A stretch of 64,000 nucleotides of DNA from positions 364,882 through 428,881 of the forward strand of contig CAJQUW010005574.1 of assembly GCA_907163375.1 (NCBI GenBank). Reading direction: 5' to 3'. This DNA is from Prostheceraeus crozeri. Its lineage: Eukaryota > Platyhelminthes > Polycladida > Euryleptidae. A model generated the notes under the pieces. It did not search any database. It worked only from the letters and a program-made list of their open reading frames with translations, and was not told the DNA's origin. Made by a program: the position numbers and the translations under genes. Below are positions 22,646 through 33,199 of the stretch, piece after piece; the first letter of the stretch is position 1, and every line of letters starts with the position of its first letter.

Positions 22646-24304
22646 CAGTCCGTTTCATAAAAAGTGATCATCCTATAATTTGACAAAATAAAACATAAGT
22701 ATGATACAGAAAGCATTTTTCATGTTATTTCATGTCCCTAATATATTTAAATGTCCTTATATAATCTGATAAGCTATGATACAGTAACGGTTCTTAAGAA
22801 GCTAATATTTTGTGACCCTACCCTTATTGTCAATGACATTACCAATTCGTCTAGGCATTGATTCGATGATATCGTTGATTTTTGACTGATCTAACTTTCT
22901 CCGCTCTCTTTTTAACAGTGACGTAAGTTGTGATACGCCATCTGTAGGTAGCAGCGAACGACGAACGTTACGTTTTAGAATACTCCATACATTTTCTATG
23001 GGATTCAGATCAGGAGAACGAGCTGGCCAAGATAATGTCCTAAGCCCTAATTGAGACTTGCATAAGTTGACTCTACTACTCCTCCTGTGACACGTAGCAT
23101 TATCATTCATAAATAACCAAGTCGATGGATCACCAAGTTGATCTGTCATTTAGCCAATGTTCATTCGTAAAACATTCACATAGCGTTCAGAATTCATGGT
23201 TCCTTGCTGTATGTGAAGTTCAGAGAGGCCATTGGTCCAAATGCCAGCCCAAATCAGTAAAGTCGCACCACCTTGTACCCGGGGACGATGTAAATGTCTC
23301 GGAATTTCCTGATCAGATTTTATCCATAATCTCAATCGACCATCACTATCCTTCAGACGGACTGATGCCTCATCAGACCAGACAACCCGATCCCATTGAT
23401 TTCGCCAGTGACAATGACTCATTGCCCATCTGAGACGTCTTTTTGTATGCTGATCTGATAATTTGATCTGAGAGGGCCTCTTACAGCATTTGAAATTCGA
23501 CTCAATAAGTCTTCTACGAATAGTGGACTTAGAAATAGACGAGTCTAGTGCAGCCATCTCAGTTAACGAGAGACTTGGATCAACTTTAACAAATCTCAAA
23601 ATTAGGCGGATTCTATGTTTGGATGTTTTGCGTGGACGGCCAGAGCCATCTTTACGACAGAGTCGAAAATCATCATTATGCCATCGATGCACATTTGTGT
23701 AAGGGACATTTAGTCGCTTGCTTGTAGCTCGCAAAGAAAACCCTAGTTCTAGCAAGGCTGACACTTTGCCTTTTGTGAATGCGATTTCGTTATTGTTCAT
23801 TTGTGCTTTGTATTGTTTTCAACCGGTAAGAGATAGATTTCTAGCTGAAAGCAATCAGGAGTGCTGCCAACACCACCTCAACGAAGTCAGGAAGGTATGG
23901 AACATGAAGTCCAGTTAATCACATGTAGCAGTTACATTATTGTTGATGAATAATGGTGCTATACTGGCTCTGATTGACTGATTTTCTTTATTTTTGTTTT
24001 GCTTGATAGCTTTTGGCTTGTAGGACAACATATTACATAACAAAGGAAACAAATGTAATTTTAAAAGAGTGAGGTATGATTTTGTGTAACATTGCTAAAT
24101 GAAGATCAAATTATCTACTACTTTTTTTATCTATAACAGGAAAACAACTCAATATTCATCCTTGAAATTTCCAACAATGATATTAGTAAGCACAACTGAC
24201 ATATCTTCCAAATTTCAGAGAAATTCGTTCAAGTTTGGCGGAGTTAGACAAAGTTGAAGTTAAGGCGATGTTTAAGTGTGATCCATTTTTTATGAAACAA
24301 TCTG
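22646..24304 (-). mobile_element. Tc1/mariner element, 1659 bp, TA target site
   Basis: The left tip CAGTCCGTTTCATAAAAA and the complement of the right tip (CAGATTGTTTCATAAAAA) are imperfect terminal inverted repeats. TA flanks both ends (22644-22645 and 24305-24306). The second copy of this locus has the intact empty site AGAAACTAGAAACTG at 61374, which fixes both ends to the base. The element lies in the 5' part of the hAT transposon and carries one transposase gene on the minus strand. Confidence 0.95.
22802..23800 (-). pseudogene. Tc1-type transposase with one in-frame stop (DD35E)
   Basis: Starts with MNNNEIAFTKGKVSALLELG. Residues 1-110 hold the paired helix-turn-helix DNA-binding region with a GRPRK hook (DGSGRPRKTSKHRIRL). 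The catalytic residues are the Asp in VVWSDEASV, the Asp in FMNDNATCH and the Glu in SPDLNPIENVW. Counting residues between the second Asp and the Glu gives 35, not the 34 of classical Tc1 and Sleeping Beauty. The frame is open for the whole length of about 332 codons except a single TAA near 23150 (RMNIG-stop-MTDQLG), which falls before the second catalytic Asp. It ends at VTKY. One stop in an otherwise clean gene points to a recent loss. Confidence 0.9.
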
Positions 24305-24436
24305 TAGAAACTGAGCCAGGGAATTCATCAAACACAGATATTAATCTGACCATCACTTGCCGGTCAATCGTCGCGGGCCACAGAAAATTACATTGCGGGC
24401 CAGAGTTGGCCCGCGGACCGTATTTTGGACACCCTG

Positions 24437-25383
24437 ACGTAAGGTAATGGCAAACTTCAACTGCAGTAACTAAGAGCAGCACAGAATTAGACTGTTTAAG
24501 CGTATCACTTTGCTAGAAGTGCAAACTGATTCAAAATAATGGCACATGCAGGAACCTAGTAAGTGGGCAAAAAGAAATTTTTAATACCTTGCAGAGATAG
24601 GAAAAATCGTCGTGCGTCGCTTCCGGATTGCTCTAAATTCCTTTAAAATGCTCCGATCACCACGATTCCTTCAAATTCGAAGAATTCAGATCATTGCGCA
24701 ATAGTTTTCTCGATAATGTGGGGACCTCCGATCATTATTAAAAAAGATAGCAGGCGCATGAAAAAATGTTCACAAACTTCTCTGTAGAACTTGACATCGA
24801 CTGTGTCTCTTTGCTGTATGATCAGGTTGATAACAGTCACTGAAACTTCACACAATTTGGCGTGTTTAATGTTGAACTGACTGCTCATTGTTCGATTGCT
24901 ATGGTATTATGTCAGCAGATTGTGCCATTTCATTAACGTTACATGTTCCAATGTTTCCTTTCTAGTCAAACAGAGGAAGAGTAGATCTGTCTAATTCTGT
25001 GAAGAGCAGTGTCTGCATGTTCAGTGCACAAAAGGCAAGCAATTTTACAGCCTCAATTGCAAGTCAACAATAGAAATTTTCTTTAGACAACTGCAATCGG
25101 GTGACGGCTTTCGTTGAATTGACTGCTTACTGTTCGATAGCTATGATGCTATAATATCAAATCATTATCTGTTATTAGCAATGAAAGATAAGAAGGTGAC
25201 CTATACTAGACCAATATAGAAGACAAAGAACAACTGCATAATTCTGTGGTTGAATGACAATTTCAATAAAGATTTCTGTTCAGTGTCGCTTTGATGAAGG
25301 AGAGTTAAATCATAGTGAGGATTGAACAGACATTCTTCGGACATTTTCTGATTCCAAGCTTCTTTCGTACATGCTGGAGAGTC
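24437..25383. other. Unit 1 of the duplicated block, upstream of the orphan ORF
   Basis: No coding exon recognised. Contains a diverged internal repeat: TGAACTGACTGCTCATTGTT near 24869 and TGAATTGACTGCTTACTGTT near 25114, each followed by CGAT.GCTATG. This stretch may hold the promoter and 5' UTR of the ORF that follows; no clear TATA box is assigned. Confidence 0.45.
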
Positions 25384-26139
25384 ATGGATGTAGACAAATG
25401 GTTTCGAGATACATGTGACTACACATTGGAGGTTGATGAATCATCCTGCGAACCATCCATTCCGTCTTTTTGTGGCTCATACTTTTGTAAAAGAGAAAAG
25501 TCTTCTCATTTGCCGGCTATAAGCTCTCCGCCCTCGTTAAAACAAAGTCCTGCTATTGCGAAGACTCGAGACCTCAGTCCACCAAAACTGACAGCCTGCA
25601 GACTGCGCGACATCCCGTCATTCAAGGGATATTTGTCAAATCATACATGCTGTGATCAGCCTCCTCCCGTTCTCCAGCCGTTTACATTGCATGAGAACTT
25701 TGACTGGGATCTATCTTCTGATTTGATACCTCTCCCAGATCCTGATTCTACTAGTGATGATCAGTGTTCTGTCTGCTTCTCTCAAGGCAACAATGCAAAG
25801 TATAAATCCTTGGACTATTCATGTTTGCACGAATTTTTGGATTACGTTGCTCAGTCTGTAGCGTTTCTGCTATCATTTCACAGTCATCAGGAGACATTTT
25901 CGAATCGCCAATGTGTCGTGGAAGTTTACAAACATATCTTGCTGATTCTAGAAGATGGATTGACCTGCGAAAGTTATCCTACCGATCAACTGCAAACATC
26001 AGTGTGGTTTGGAATACTCGAATTTCTTAAGGATATCAAGAATGATTCAGAGAATGTCAATTCCTTGTTACTTCGAGGACTAAAATGTGCATTGTACGGA
26101 TTGAGAGCATCTTTGAATTCCAGAGAAACAAAACCTTGA
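25384..26139 (+). CDS. Orphan ORF, 251 codons, duplicated in the window
   Basis: Opens at an ATG (MDVDKWFRDTCDYTLEV) and runs to TGA at 26137-26139. The frame is also open upstream to about 25315 without an ATG. The N-terminal half is Ser/Pro-rich and probably disordered (SSPPSLKQSPAIAK, LIPLPDPDSTSDDQ). The last 110 residues look helical with regular hydrophobic spacing (CLHEFLDYVAQSVAFLLSFH, VVEVYKHILLILEDGLTC, VWFGILEFLKDI, LLLRGLKCALYGLRASL). No signal peptide or membrane helix. No family recognised. A second copy lies at about 62483-63300 with a scrambled frame. The length, codon pattern and structured C-terminus favour a real gene or a single-exon retrocopy over chance, but transcription is unknown. 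Confidence 0.5.
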   Translation: MDVDKWFRDTCDYTLEVDESSCEPSIPSFCGSYFCKREKSSHLPAISSPPSLKQSPAIAKTRDLSPPKLTACRLRDIPSFKGYLSNHTCCDQPPPVLQPFTLHENFDWDLSSDLIPLPDPDSTSDDQCSVCFSQGNNAKYKSLDYSCLHEFLDYVAQSVAFLLSFHSHQETFSNRQCVVEVYKHILLILEDGLTCESYPTDQLQTSVWFGILEFLKDIKNDSENVNSLLLRGLKCALYGLRASLNSRETKP

Positions 26140-26310
26140 TGAAAACTTGAAAGAGTAACAATCCGTCCATAAATACTTGGCTGCAGCGACTGAAACGATT
26201 GAGTGGCCGCTTTCGGAATTTCCAATCTTTTGTCATAGTATTTGTTATTTTAATATAAATTATCTTCAGCTCTTCCGCCATACTATTTGTTGTACCTTCA
26301 GGGTAATATA

Positions 26311-26960
26311 ATCCGACATCCAGATCAAGTTTCTGCAGGGAACGAAGTCTAATATCAGACTTACGAAGTCTAATATCCTATTACTTCTACGAATCTACTC
26401 GTCCGCCGAGCTTTAACGGGTTCCTCTTCTTGTCAGACAAGATCAAAGAAAAACACATGTTAATCCAATGGGACCCAGATTGAAGTATTTGGTTAAAACG
26501 AAATTTTCTATGTTTTCTCTTATTAAGCGATAAGTGTTAAGCCCAGAGTCTTTTACATGTTATGTCTTCAGGTAATTTTCTATCATGTTCATGCATCTAT
26601 CTATGAAGTGAAACACATTCAGATTTGGCAAGTCTCCTAATGTGAGCAAACACAAGCACATGACAGGAAATGACCTAAAGACATTCACATGTCAAACATT
26701 TTGACTATGGAATTAGTACTTTTCGATCAATAAGCGAAAACATAGAAAATTTCATTTTTTCCAAAAACGTGAATCTGCGTCCCATTTGATTGACATGTTT
26801 TTCTCTGATCTTGTCTGACAAGAAGAGGGGCCAGGTAGAAGTCGGCAAACACGCAGATTCGTAGTAGCTAGCATACGCTGTACATCACTATTTCGTATTC
26901 TGTGAAAGTCTCATTTTCGGTCTCATCGCTCCCTGCAGAAACTCGTCCTGGCTGCCAGAC
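26311..26960. mobile_element. TA-flanked MITE with long imperfect inverted repeats
   Basis: The left tip ATCCGACATCCAGATCAAG and the complement of the right tip (GTCTGGCAGCCAGGACGAG) lead into a shared AGTTTCTGCAGGGA. A second mirrored block (CTCTTCTTGTCAGACAAGAT on the left and its complement on the right) makes the 650-bp element a long imperfect palindrome. TA flanks both ends. Relatives are at 35139-35840 and 63484-64000. Non-autonomous, Tc1/mariner-like by target site. Confidence 0.8.
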
Positions 26961-26962
26961 TA

Positions 26963-27346
26963 GTCCCATGCAGGTGTGTATCATCTGCAGTTCTTGCCAT
27001 CTGAGTGTTTGAGGAGTATACACGCAATCGAGATGTTAAAAACATGATGAGGATATAGTTCAGAAAATGACCAACTCAAGCACATACGAATCCTTGCTTC
27101 GAAAAAGTACCTACTCTAAAATATTCATGACCTAAGAATTTTAACCGTGTCATTCGAAGTGTAGACTTTAGCAGCCTTAGGGTGAAATCGGGTAGCCTAT
27201 TATCGATAGTAAAATGCTTTTTGGACGGTCGCAGCTATATTTCTAAGTTTTGACATGAACTATGATATCCAAGCAATCGCTGCTCGAATCTATTAATCCA
27301 TCAACTTAATTTATGAATCTAGGTTTTAAAGCAAGGCGTGTAAGCT
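26963..27346. other. No gene seen
   Basis: Short unannotated gap between two DNA elements. Confidence 0.4.
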
Positions 27347-27354
27347 ATAAACAC

Positions 27355-28498
27355 CATGGTTGTCCATGGGACGACTTTTTCATTCCCAGGCCCACCCATC
27401 CCACGAGGAAATTTAGTTTTCGACCCATGGGAATCACACGGGCCCACGGACATTTAAGTACCGGTATTAATTTTCAACAGCTTCGTGTCATGCTGATAGT
27501 TTCTACACGTAGCTTATGCCCCCTGTACGCACCCTTTTTAAGCAAGCATTACTCTGTTAAGATTAAGCATATGCTGTTTACTATTGAAGTATAAGCCCTA
27601 GTTTCGATATTGAGAATTTGAATAGGCTACATGAAATGATCCCCATGCCCTGAGTCATCAGAATCTCAAATATTGAGTCAATCAGACCAGTAGGCCTAAC
27701 TCAGAAGTTACAACCATTAATGTACAAACATTCCATTTTTCTCATTGAACCAATGTGTTTGCTAACGCTTCTTGCCCTGCACCTGCAGTCAACTGTAAGT
27801 AAGTAAGTAAGCGTTTATTCAAATATTGAAAATCGTAAAATTACAGTAAGAGACACAGAAAATAATAGCAAAAATACTGTCATTGAATCAATAGCACATT
27901 TTGGAAGATACATGCATGTGTGAATTGACTACACATGCTAGGAATTTACGTAATAATTCAGCTGAAATATTCATTTAAAAGGAAGTCTACGTGATGTCTT
28001 CACACTCCTGTCTGCAGTGAACGCTGAGTTACAGACGTAAATAGAAACAGGTGCTATACTATCATTAAAGCAATCGAATATGAGGTCGGCCATTCTCCGT
28101 CTTCTACTTCTATGCATGGAAATTGCAGGTTGCTGATGGTGATGGACTTGTGGCTGCCAAACATCTTTTCTTCTTCTATGCTGTCAATTGTTGCTGCAGT
28201 TAAAAACTATCGCGTTGCACTGAATGTTAACTTGTTCTGTGTGTTAGGGGCCTAAAATGCAACTTAGAAGTCCAATATCAATAAAAAATATTAAAGCTGC
28301 ATTCTCTTGTTTGCTACCATTGATCTGTAAGACAGCAAAATGTTGAAAATCATTAAAAAACATATTTCGAACATTGATTCTAGGGTTTATCTTGAAAAAT
28401 TTCTCGGCCCATTGGGAACCCACATGGCCCATGGGCCCAACTTCCCGTCCCAGGCCCATGGGCCCTCCCATAAGGCGCCATGCCCATGGACAACTCTG
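27355..28498. mobile_element. Non-autonomous hAT element with perfect 8-bp target duplication
   Basis: The left tip CATGGTTGTCCATGGG and the complement of the right tip (CAGAGTTGTCCATGGGC) match, and both are followed by CCCATGGG-rich subterminal repeats. The flanking 8 bp ATAAACAC are identical on both sides (27347-27354 and 28499-28506). The 1144-bp interior has no transposase. A LINE tail may be nested at about 27798. Confidence 0.93.
27798..27900 (-). mobile_element. Possible LINE 3' end fragment
   Basis: The complement reads ...TTTGAATAAACGCTTACTTACTTACTTAC, a tail with a short tandem repeat like the 3' ends of CR1/L2-type LINEs. Compare the decayed LINE end near 29415. Short and uncertain. 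Confidence 0.35.
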
Positions 28499-28506
28499 AT
28501 AAACAC

Positions 28507-29410
28507 TATTCACGTTCGTGCAATATCGACAATTTGTCGGGCAATATCGACAGGCCCAAAATGATGTCATAAGCTTATACAGTATTGCATGAAGCAGTGG
28601 CGAATTCTCCGAGCATGCTAACCATGCGGCGCATGGCCTTGAAATCATGAGATGTTGAATTATAGAATAATAATCTATGAAATAACTCCGCGTGAGTCAG
28701 TACAAGCTGTAATTGTTTTTTTCTGACATTAGTCTCTATTTGAACAAATCAATGCGTGTGTTGCCATCAAAAAGGCTGGAAATACAATTATTTTCACTCT
28801 GGGACTGCAGTGTGCTTTACATGCAGCTGTCTCTATTCTTCTTGTAATGCGCTCGGCTGGGTACTACGCGATGACTGCAATATAATCTGATCAACGTTGC
28901 TGTTTTCTTGTGTCTAGAAATAGAGAGGATAACACAATCCTATGTATTTCCAGTGGTAAAATTGTGACATTTAAGGTGTTGACTCCATTTTTTCTAATTT
29001 TTGCTCATAAAAGTTACACAAATTGGTATTTTGTTGAACTGGTTATTATAATCATCTACAGATCATGATCTTTCAAATGAGTTATCATTCAGTGACAGAG
29101 GATGAAGTAAAGTGTACAAACAGACACTTTGCAAAAAAAAATGTTGTGTTGATAAAGTGTAAAAACAGACTAGACAGACGAATACATTATCGTCAAAGAC
29201 GAAGAAGATTTCTGCACATTTTTCATGCATGTAACGCAAGCTTGTGACGCAGCGGAAAGCGATGAAATTTCGCCTCATTCAGACAATCAAAGAGACACCA
29301 GATGTGTAAAATTTCGTTTGATGCAACATTTCTAGTTTTATCATATTTGGCATCTTCCTACACTTATTTAGGAGACTGTCAATGTCGCCCTGCAATGTGT
29401 CAATATCATA
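28507..29410. other. No gene recognised
   Basis: Opposed open frames near 29063-29278 have no domain and shadow each other. No repeats with clear ends. Confidence 0.4.
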
Positions 29411-29844
29411 CGAATATCATAATAATAATAAAAATAAGCGTCTATTTGAGAACGTGAGGCTGCGGTACAAAATACATCACAATAAACTTCATGAGTCAAT
29501 ATAACAAAAGCAGATATTAATAGTCATGATAAAATACAATCGAATTGTGCTGACGAAAGTAACAGAAAGTAAACGCGCATTACTTTACAGACTATGAAAA
29601 GTCATCATTCAACAAGCGATCGAATCACTGTCACAATGTAGCTATTTTTTCTCATTGCTGTTGCTCACTGGCATGCGAAATTTCCTAGAAAATTGGAGGA
29701 CAGGGGGAGCTAAGTGATGCAGAGGGTGATCCAAATCATTGACAAGTAAGCAATTTAACACCAAAAAAACCTTGTGGAATGCCAGAAGAAACATTTGAAA
29801 AATTGCTCAGGTCACACCCGATGCGCACACATTGAGTTCGGTCT

Positions 29845-30573
29845 TCAAAAAAAGCTTCGCATCCATTTGATTATTGGAACAGGGATAGAACATTCAGTCA
29901 GGCGATTTATGATGACTTCGAATTTTAACTTATCAAATGCCTTTGTAAAGTCGTATGCAATTATCTGCGCGCCGGAAGCATCTGAGTTTTCAAAACATTT
30001 AGTAATGCAATCATGGAGTGAGATAAGTGCACAGCTTGTTGACGAATGTGGGCGAAACCCAAATTGCTCCATACCGCAACCACGAATTAGATCTTCCTTT
30101 ACTGAGGTCAGTATAAACTTTTCAAGTATCTTAACCGGGATTGGGAGAAGACTTATAGGTCTGAAATCATTGAGGTCTCTTACTGCATTTGCCTTTGGAA
30201 CAGGAATGATAACAGCTCGCTTCCACGCTTTTGGGACATGTCCATTGCTCAGCGATAAATTGAAGACATAGGACAGTGGCTCGCTAATAAGGTGAGCAAC
30301 AGCTTTGTACAGACTGGCTGGAATATCAGGAGAGGCTTTCGACGTCTTCAGTTTACAAAGATGCTCATATACCTGAATTTCATCCACTGTTAACGGATTA
30401 ACGAAAGATTCGTCAGTCATGAAGCAACGAGAAAAGTCACTAGCTTGGCAATTACTGACGAACACGTCATTGAACGTATCAGCGGCTGTCTTCGTAGAAG
30501 AGAAGTTATGGAAAATGTTAGACAAGTTATTAATGTAAAATGCTTTCCTCTGGATGACTGTACTAATTTCCAC
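29845..30573 (-). pseudogene. LINE reverse transcriptase, N-terminal half
   Basis: The complement encodes KTSKASPDIPASLYKAVAHL, then WKRAVIIPVPKANAVRDLND with FRPISLLPIPVKILEK, then FGFRPHSSTSCALISLHD and IIAYDFTKAFDKLKFEVI. These are the conserved RT blocks (template grip, PISLL, GFR..ST, and the first catalytic Asp in YDFTKAFD). It ends at KWMRSFF before the (F/Y)xDD block, so no enzyme could be made. The overlapping minus-strand frame at 30417-30776 holds the upstream connector and shows a frame change near 30500. Confidence 0.85.
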
Positions 30574-30822
30574 AAGTTTGAGGGCTTGTTCTTCTTAAAT
30601 CCATTTGACTTTGCTTTTATTATCTCCAATTTGACCTTTCCTTTGAAATGATTGTACTTTTGGAAGTCACGGTCTCGAAATGCTTTCCATCTTTTATAGA
30701 TCAGAACCTTGACAACCGGAGTCATCCACGGTTTATCATTTTGGGTAAAATTAATCGAATGACCTGGTATTGCCAACTTGAACGCAAGTTGTAAGGCGTA
30801 GTGAAAATAGTCACATTTTCTC

Positions 30823-31610
30823 TCAAGATCTATCTATAGTGCAATCGTAAACATGAGACCAGTCAATTAATTGCACGAGATATACGAAGTCGGAGATTTT
30901 GGAATGTCGGAGGTCATATACTTGTCTTTGAAAAGTCATTTTGTTATTGGTTGATTGATTCGCAGGAACGGCAAGCAAAGAAGAATGATAGACTTTTGAG
31001 TTGTCTATAGGGAGTTCTGTAGTGATGCGATAGTCAGAAGCAAGTTCATCAGAAATCAATATATAATCCAACTGAGAATTACCATAAGTCACACCATGAT
31101 AAAGATTTACAAAATTTAGATGGGAGCAAATCTCGTTGATGGGAAAGTGATTCAGGCCTCCGCAAAACACAATTTGATTGTTTGGAAAGCGATCAGAGAT
31201 ATTGTCAAAACAGTCAATAATGAAACTTTGTAATACATTTCTCATTCGAACTGCTACCACTGGAGGAATATAAATGCCAGCAAGGGTTATGTTTGGCCTG
31301 ATATTAATGATCACCATCTCAATATCTTGCGGTTTATTTGGAATACTCATTTGTCTTGGAAAAAGAGAGTTGCGCACCAAGATGGCTACAACTCCACCAA
31401 TGCGATCTTCTCGGTCATCACGGAAGGCTACAAAGCCTGGGATTGAGGTGAAATCTGAAGAATGCTGATCTGAAAACCAGGTTTCAACAGCAGCAAAACA
31501 GTCAACATTTAACTTGTTTAATGTTTAACAACAATAAGTTCTAGCTTTTGAACTGCAGAACATGCGTTGGCCAGCATGATTTTGGGCAAACGTGGGCAAC
31601 CTGAAATATC
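30823..31610 (-). pseudogene. LINE APE-type endonuclease domain
   Basis: The complement encodes LPKIMLANACSAVQKLE (domain start), NIRPNITLAGIYIPP, FPNNQIVFCGGLNHFPINEI (where GDxN is normal, so a catalytic position is altered), then GNSQLDYILISDEL and the SDH-like block VYHSSLLAVP (normally SDHxP). At least one frame change lies near 31400. The altered GD and SDH blocks mean the endonuclease is dead. Confidence 0.75.
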
Positions 31611-31639
31611 AGCATTAGAGAATTTCTGAGTAAAAGCAG

Positions 31640-31830
31640 ACTCTAAAAACCCGAAGCAGTCTTATCATCACGATTGATAATTCGCCCTCTATGAATAATA
31701 ACATCTTCATCGTTTTCTCGCATGATTTCCAACTGATCTCTGAGCTTCTTCTGACACATTTGCTCATACCTTGTGTAGTCCGGGTTGATGTATACTCCCC
31801 TGAAAAGAGGGGATTTCCGCAATTGTTTGG
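31640..31830 (-). pseudogene. LINE ORF1 C-terminal tail
   Basis: The complement encodes FRGVYINPDYTRYEQMCQKK, then LRDQLEIMRENDEDVIIHRG and RIINRDD. The pattern 'NPD.T..E...qK.LR.EL..R...GE.D..I..G.I' is typical of the end of ORF1 proteins in CR1/L2-type LINEs. The element is truncated beyond about 31835. Confidence 0.65.
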
Positions 31831-32074
31831 CAAGGGAGTCTTACTTCATATAAAGCAGTAAAAAGAAACATGCACCATTTGACATATTCATGCGATCGGA
31901 AGGAAAAGAAGCATCTGGTAAGCACCATTCAGGTTTGGTAGCTTTGCTACCAGGCAGCAACAGTGATACCAGATAAAAGGAAACAAAGCATTTCAAAGGT
32001 TTGGTAGCACACGATGTACGTGCACATTGTCTCGTGATGCCTCCCAAGTAGTCACTCACTTCTCTTACTTGCAG

Positions 32075-32296
32075 ATCGGCTTCCTTTTGATGCTCACTCT
32101 CCTTATTGCTGCCACCACATATGTGAGTGCTCATCACCATCATCATGGTCCTCCAACATCAGATTGTACAGGTGTCGATTGTCCCACAGGAGATGACAGA
32201 CATCACAGACACCACGGACACCACAAGCACCACAAGCATCACAAACATCACGGAAAAGACGGCCGCACCACACCAGCAGCTGCCGCGAGTGGATAA
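32075..32296 (+). CDS. Secreted histidine-rich peptide, last exon (paralog 1)
   Basis: Acceptor ttctcttacttgcag ends at 32074. The exon is phase 0, 73 codons plus TAA. It starts with a signal-peptide core, IGFLLMLTLLIAATTYVSA, with probable cleavage after VSA. The mature part begins HHHHHGPPTSDCTGVDCP (two Cys), then an extreme His run (HHRHHGHHKHHKHHKHHG), then KDGRTTPAAAASG. The start codon should lie on an upstream exon that would need only a few codons (M plus a basic residue); it was not located. Poly-His with two Cys suggests Zn or Cu binding, or a histatin-like antimicrobial role; both are inference. Its 3' UTR resembles that of the gene at 47523, so the two are probably paralogs. No known family recognised. 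Confidence 0.7.
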   Translation: MGFLLMLTLLIAATTYVSAHHHHHGPPTSDCTGVDCPTGDDRHHRHHGHHKHHKHHKHHGKDGRTTPAAAASG

Positions 32297-32347
32297 GACA
32301 TGACTTGAGTGTGTTCTCCTCTTTGAAGAAAAAAGCTGTTGAAGTGC

Positions 32348-32363
32348 AATAAAAGAGAATAAA
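32348..32363 (+). terminator. Polyadenylation signals of the His-rich gene
   Basis: Two AATAAA hexamers (32348 and 32358) lie about 50-65 bp after the stop codon, within a conserved UTR block GAAGAAAAAAGCTGTTGAAG shared with the paralog at 47845. Confidence 0.65.
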
Positions 32364-32379
32364 GACCGCACATGATGAC

Positions 32380-32945
32380 CTCCATCTTGATATCAACTTG
32401 TTGGTTAAGCTATCTTTGAAAATTTAATGGTGACAACAACAAGTAAAAACATTCCATGATGATGCCAGTCTGGACTCTGACAGTTGTTTTGAGATATCCG
32501 TGATGCAAGTCCCGTGCATCTCAGCCAAGCATTTCTTCACATAGCAAGATTCACATGAAAGTAGTCTCTAGTTTAGTTTTGTAAGCATTTCAAAGATTGT
32601 GTTTTCAAGAGCACGGTTTATTGATTCGACATATATGAATCAGTTATTGGAAAGGACTTGAACAGCCGTCATTTCATGAATTCGTCAGCGGGAGCGGGAG
32701 TTGCTTGCATCTAATATTGCATCTCTCGGTGTCAACATAACTCCCTACCTAGCCTGCGACAATACCCGAAGTAAATTCGTGATATGCTGTTATTTTGTAA
32801 TGCAATTTCCAATTAATTTGAAATTTTTTTGATAAATTTTTTAAAAGCAGCAAATCAAATTAGAAGAAATATCATTAGCGTGTTAAAGGAGCATTAAATC
32901 GAGAGTGGATCAATCAGACATCAGACGTAGTTGAAAGACAATGCA
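32380..32945. other. No gene seen
   Basis: Downstream of the His-rich gene. Weak similarity was noticed between 32660-32770 and 36880-36985 (both with TCAAC-TCA-CA-AACTCCCTA blocks), possibly an old duplication. Confidence 0.35.
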
Positions 32946-32949
32946 TTAA

Positions 32950-33195
32950 CCATAATGAAAAACACGTATATGGCAATGGGTTGGTCACATAATGCGCAGG
33001 ACAGACGAAAGATGGACCAAGAGAATAACGAAGTGGTGTCCAATTATCGGTTCCAGACTACGTTGAACACCTCCAAGACGGTGGGACCATGAGATAGTTC
33101 AATACTCCAACAAGCACTGTCGACAACATGCGATCGAACGGCGGAGATGGACGACACTTGGTGAGTGGTTTCTCCAGAACTGGATCGAATAAAAC
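32950..33195 (+). pseudogene. 3' end of an RTE/Jockey-type LINE
   Basis: The plus strand encodes WVGHIMRRTDERWTKRITKW, then RLRRTPPRRWDHEIVQYSN, then HAIERRRWTTLGEWFLQNW followed by TAA. The W.GH..R..D.RW...I..W...R..RPP.RW pattern is the common C-terminal tail of non-LTR reverse transcriptases. It is followed by a GTCAAGGTCAAAAG tail. The upstream part is absent: a 5'-truncated insertion. Confidence 0.75.
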
Positions 33196-33199
33196 AAAG

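Larger units (their letters stand above)
16275..24436 (-). mobile_element. hAT transposon, interrupted by an LTR element and a Tc1-type element
   Basis: The right end is clear: complement CAGGGTGTCCAAAATACGG from 24436, a classic hAT tip followed by CGGGCC-rich subterminal sequence. The left end is weaker, placed near 16275 by a degenerate CAGGCTC ... TGTCCAATT with a CGGGCC block. The minus strand encodes a BED zinc finger (22180-22368) and a transposase core (17299-18143) of the type related to GTF2IRD2 and ZBED proteins. Without the two inserts (18144-22181 and 22646-24304) the element would be about 2.5 kb, ordinary for hAT. No convincing 8-bp target duplication was found, and the C-terminal third is decayed. 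Confidence 0.75.
29415..31835 (-). mobile_element. CR1/L2-type LINE, decayed and internally deleted
   Basis: Read from right to left on the complement: the C-terminal tail of an ORF1 protein (about 31830-31650), an APE-type endonuclease (about 31610-30823), part of a reverse transcriptase (30573-29845), then a 3' end with an (ATT)n-like run near 29410-29440 (ATTATTATTATGATATTCG on the complement). Everything after the early reverse-transcriptase blocks is missing, so it is internally deleted as well as 5' truncated. The family is judged from domain order and the ATT-rich tail; the exact clade is unsettled. Confidence 0.8.

Noticed and set aside
32103-32396. Minus-strand Val/Cys-rich frames opposite the His-rich exon
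   Set aside because: They are the antisense shadow of the CAC/CAT-rich coding strand.
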